Source: Bacillota bacterium
GTDB taxonomy: Bacteria; Bacillota; Clostridia; Christensenellales; Borkfalkiaceae
Assembly: GCA_003343765.1 (NCBI GenBank)
Contig: QAKO01000066.1
Coordinates: 1-5,923 of the forward strand
Length of the DNA: 5,923 nt
Direction: 5' to 3'
Shown here: positions 5,545-5,923 of the stretch, piece by piece
Layout of the letters: each line of letters begins with the position of its first letter
How positions within the stretch are numbered: position 1 is the first letter of the stretch
The notes under the pieces: model-generated
Told to the model about the DNA's origin: nothing
What the model saw: only the letters and a program-made list of their open reading frames with translations
The model's database searches: none
Position numbers and translations under genes: made by a program

Positions 5545-5589
5545 GATGAAACCGCGTCGCGAAAAGAATTTTCGCGACGCGGTTTCATC
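5545..5589. repeat. 21-bp perfect inverted repeat with 3-nt loop
   Basis: A 45-nt element with arms starting GATGAAACCGCGTCGCG and a GAA loop; all 21 base pairs match. It begins 25 bp after the first palindrome and lies before the aldo/keto reductase promoter. No T tract follows it on either strand, so it is not a standard intrinsic terminator. It could be a backup terminator, an mRNA-stabilising 3' hairpin or a dispersed palindromic repeat. Between it and the promoter at 5701 I see nothing else definite. Confidence 0.9.
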
Positions 5590-5700
5590 GGTTATGCGCC
5601 GGATTGAGTAAATTATTTACAGAAAGGCGGTCGGTAAGCCATACAGCGGCAGGGATACAAGAAAAATTCGTGTGTATAATCCGTATCGGAACGCAAAGCC

Positions 5701-5729
5701 TTGAAAAAAGTTATATTCTGTAGTATAAT
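5701..5729 (+). promoter_or_regulatory. Sigma-A-type promoter of the aldo/keto reductase gene
   Basis: The -35 TTGAAA (5701-5706; TTGACA with one mismatch), a 17-bp spacer and a perfect -10 TATAAT (5724-5729). Predicted start is near 5736, giving a leader of about 20 nt that contains the ribosome binding site GGAG at 5741-5744. No ACTCAAAT or TGAGTTA element is present, unlike the two promoters to the left. Confidence 0.85.
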
Positions 5730-5754
5730 AAACAAAAAACGGAGAAGAGTGCAG

Positions 5755-5923
5755 ATGCGTTTTGTAAAAACGGGGGATCGGGCTTTGCCGGTCATTGCAG
5801 TCGGCTGTATGGCACTGAGCCAATTGGATAAAAAAGGCTGTGAGCAATTTATCGGAAAGGCATATGAACGCGGATTGAATTTTTATGATCACGCGGATAT
5901 TTACGGCGGCGGAGCGTGCGAAA
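5755..5923 (+). CDS. Aldo/keto reductase, N-terminal part (runs off right edge)
   Basis: The first 56 codons of a soluble NAD(P)H-dependent oxidoreductase of the aldo/keto reductase superfamily. Residues 1-22 (MRFVKTGDRALPVIAVGCMA) fit the first strand of the TIM barrel with the usual V-x-G-x-M segment. GLNFYDHADIYGGGACE (40-56) is the signature around the second strand, with Asp45 and Tyr50 as the conserved active-site Asp and Tyr; the DHADIYGG form resembles the E. coli YdhF type. The catalytic Lys and His and the cofactor site lie beyond the window. Start chosen from GGAG at 5741-5744, 10 nt upstream, and from the homology. It has its own promoter and sits behind two hairpins, so it is probably unrelated to the lipoprotein. 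Substrate unknown. Confidence 0.9.
   Translation, partial: MRFVKTGDRALPVIAVGCMALSQLDKKGCEQFIGKAYERGLNFYDHADIYGGGACE

Noticed and set aside
5613..5892. Minus-strand frames of 60 and 91 codons
   Set aside because: They overlap the promoter and start of the aldo/keto reductase, which has an active-site signature on the plus strand.

Overview
The window looks like chromosomal DNA from a low-to-mid-GC Gram-positive bacterium, most plausibly an anaerobic gut member of the Clostridia. This is inferred from strong Shine-Dalgarno sites, consensus sigma-A-type promoters, a two-gene ABC-2-type exporter of a kind common in Firmicutes, and a very large Cys-rich repeat lipoprotein of a style I associate with gut Firmicutes. 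No rRNA, tRNA, CRISPR array, insertion sequence or phage gene was seen.

Layout. Left part, minus strand: the N-terminal 163 residues of an ABC-2-type permease (1-490, running off the left edge), overlapped by 11 nt by the gene for its ATP-binding subunit (480-1211). These are driven by a near-perfect promoter at 1308-1337, and the roughly 90-nt leader carries two inverted repeats. Upstream on the same strand is a small XRE-family repressor-like gene (1363-1668). The next ~740 bp (1669-2412) hold no gene I can support: an AT-rich near-palindrome, a degenerate direct repeat, then a dense promoter/operator region at 2199-2253 and a ~150-nt leader.

Right part, plus strand: one 1008-codon gene (2413-5439) encodes a secreted lipoprotein. 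It has a lipobox, three copies of a ~29-residue repeat interleaved with two collagen-like Gly-X-Y segments, then about 800 residues of repeats built on C-x9-C-x2-C units. The last ~530 residues of that form three long tandem modules. Two long perfect hairpins follow; the first is probably its terminator. At the right edge an independent promoter drives the first 56 codons of an aldo/keto reductase.

How the parts may relate. The ABC/permease promoter and the lipoprotein promoter, which point away from each other, carry the same 8-mer ACTCAAAT at nearly the same place between -35 and -10. At the lipoprotein promoter this 8-mer belongs to a cluster of four TGAGTTA-type half-sites. With an XRE regulator gene between the two promoters, shared regulation is a reasonable hypothesis, but nothing in the sequence proves it. 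The aldo/keto reductase seems to be a separate unit.
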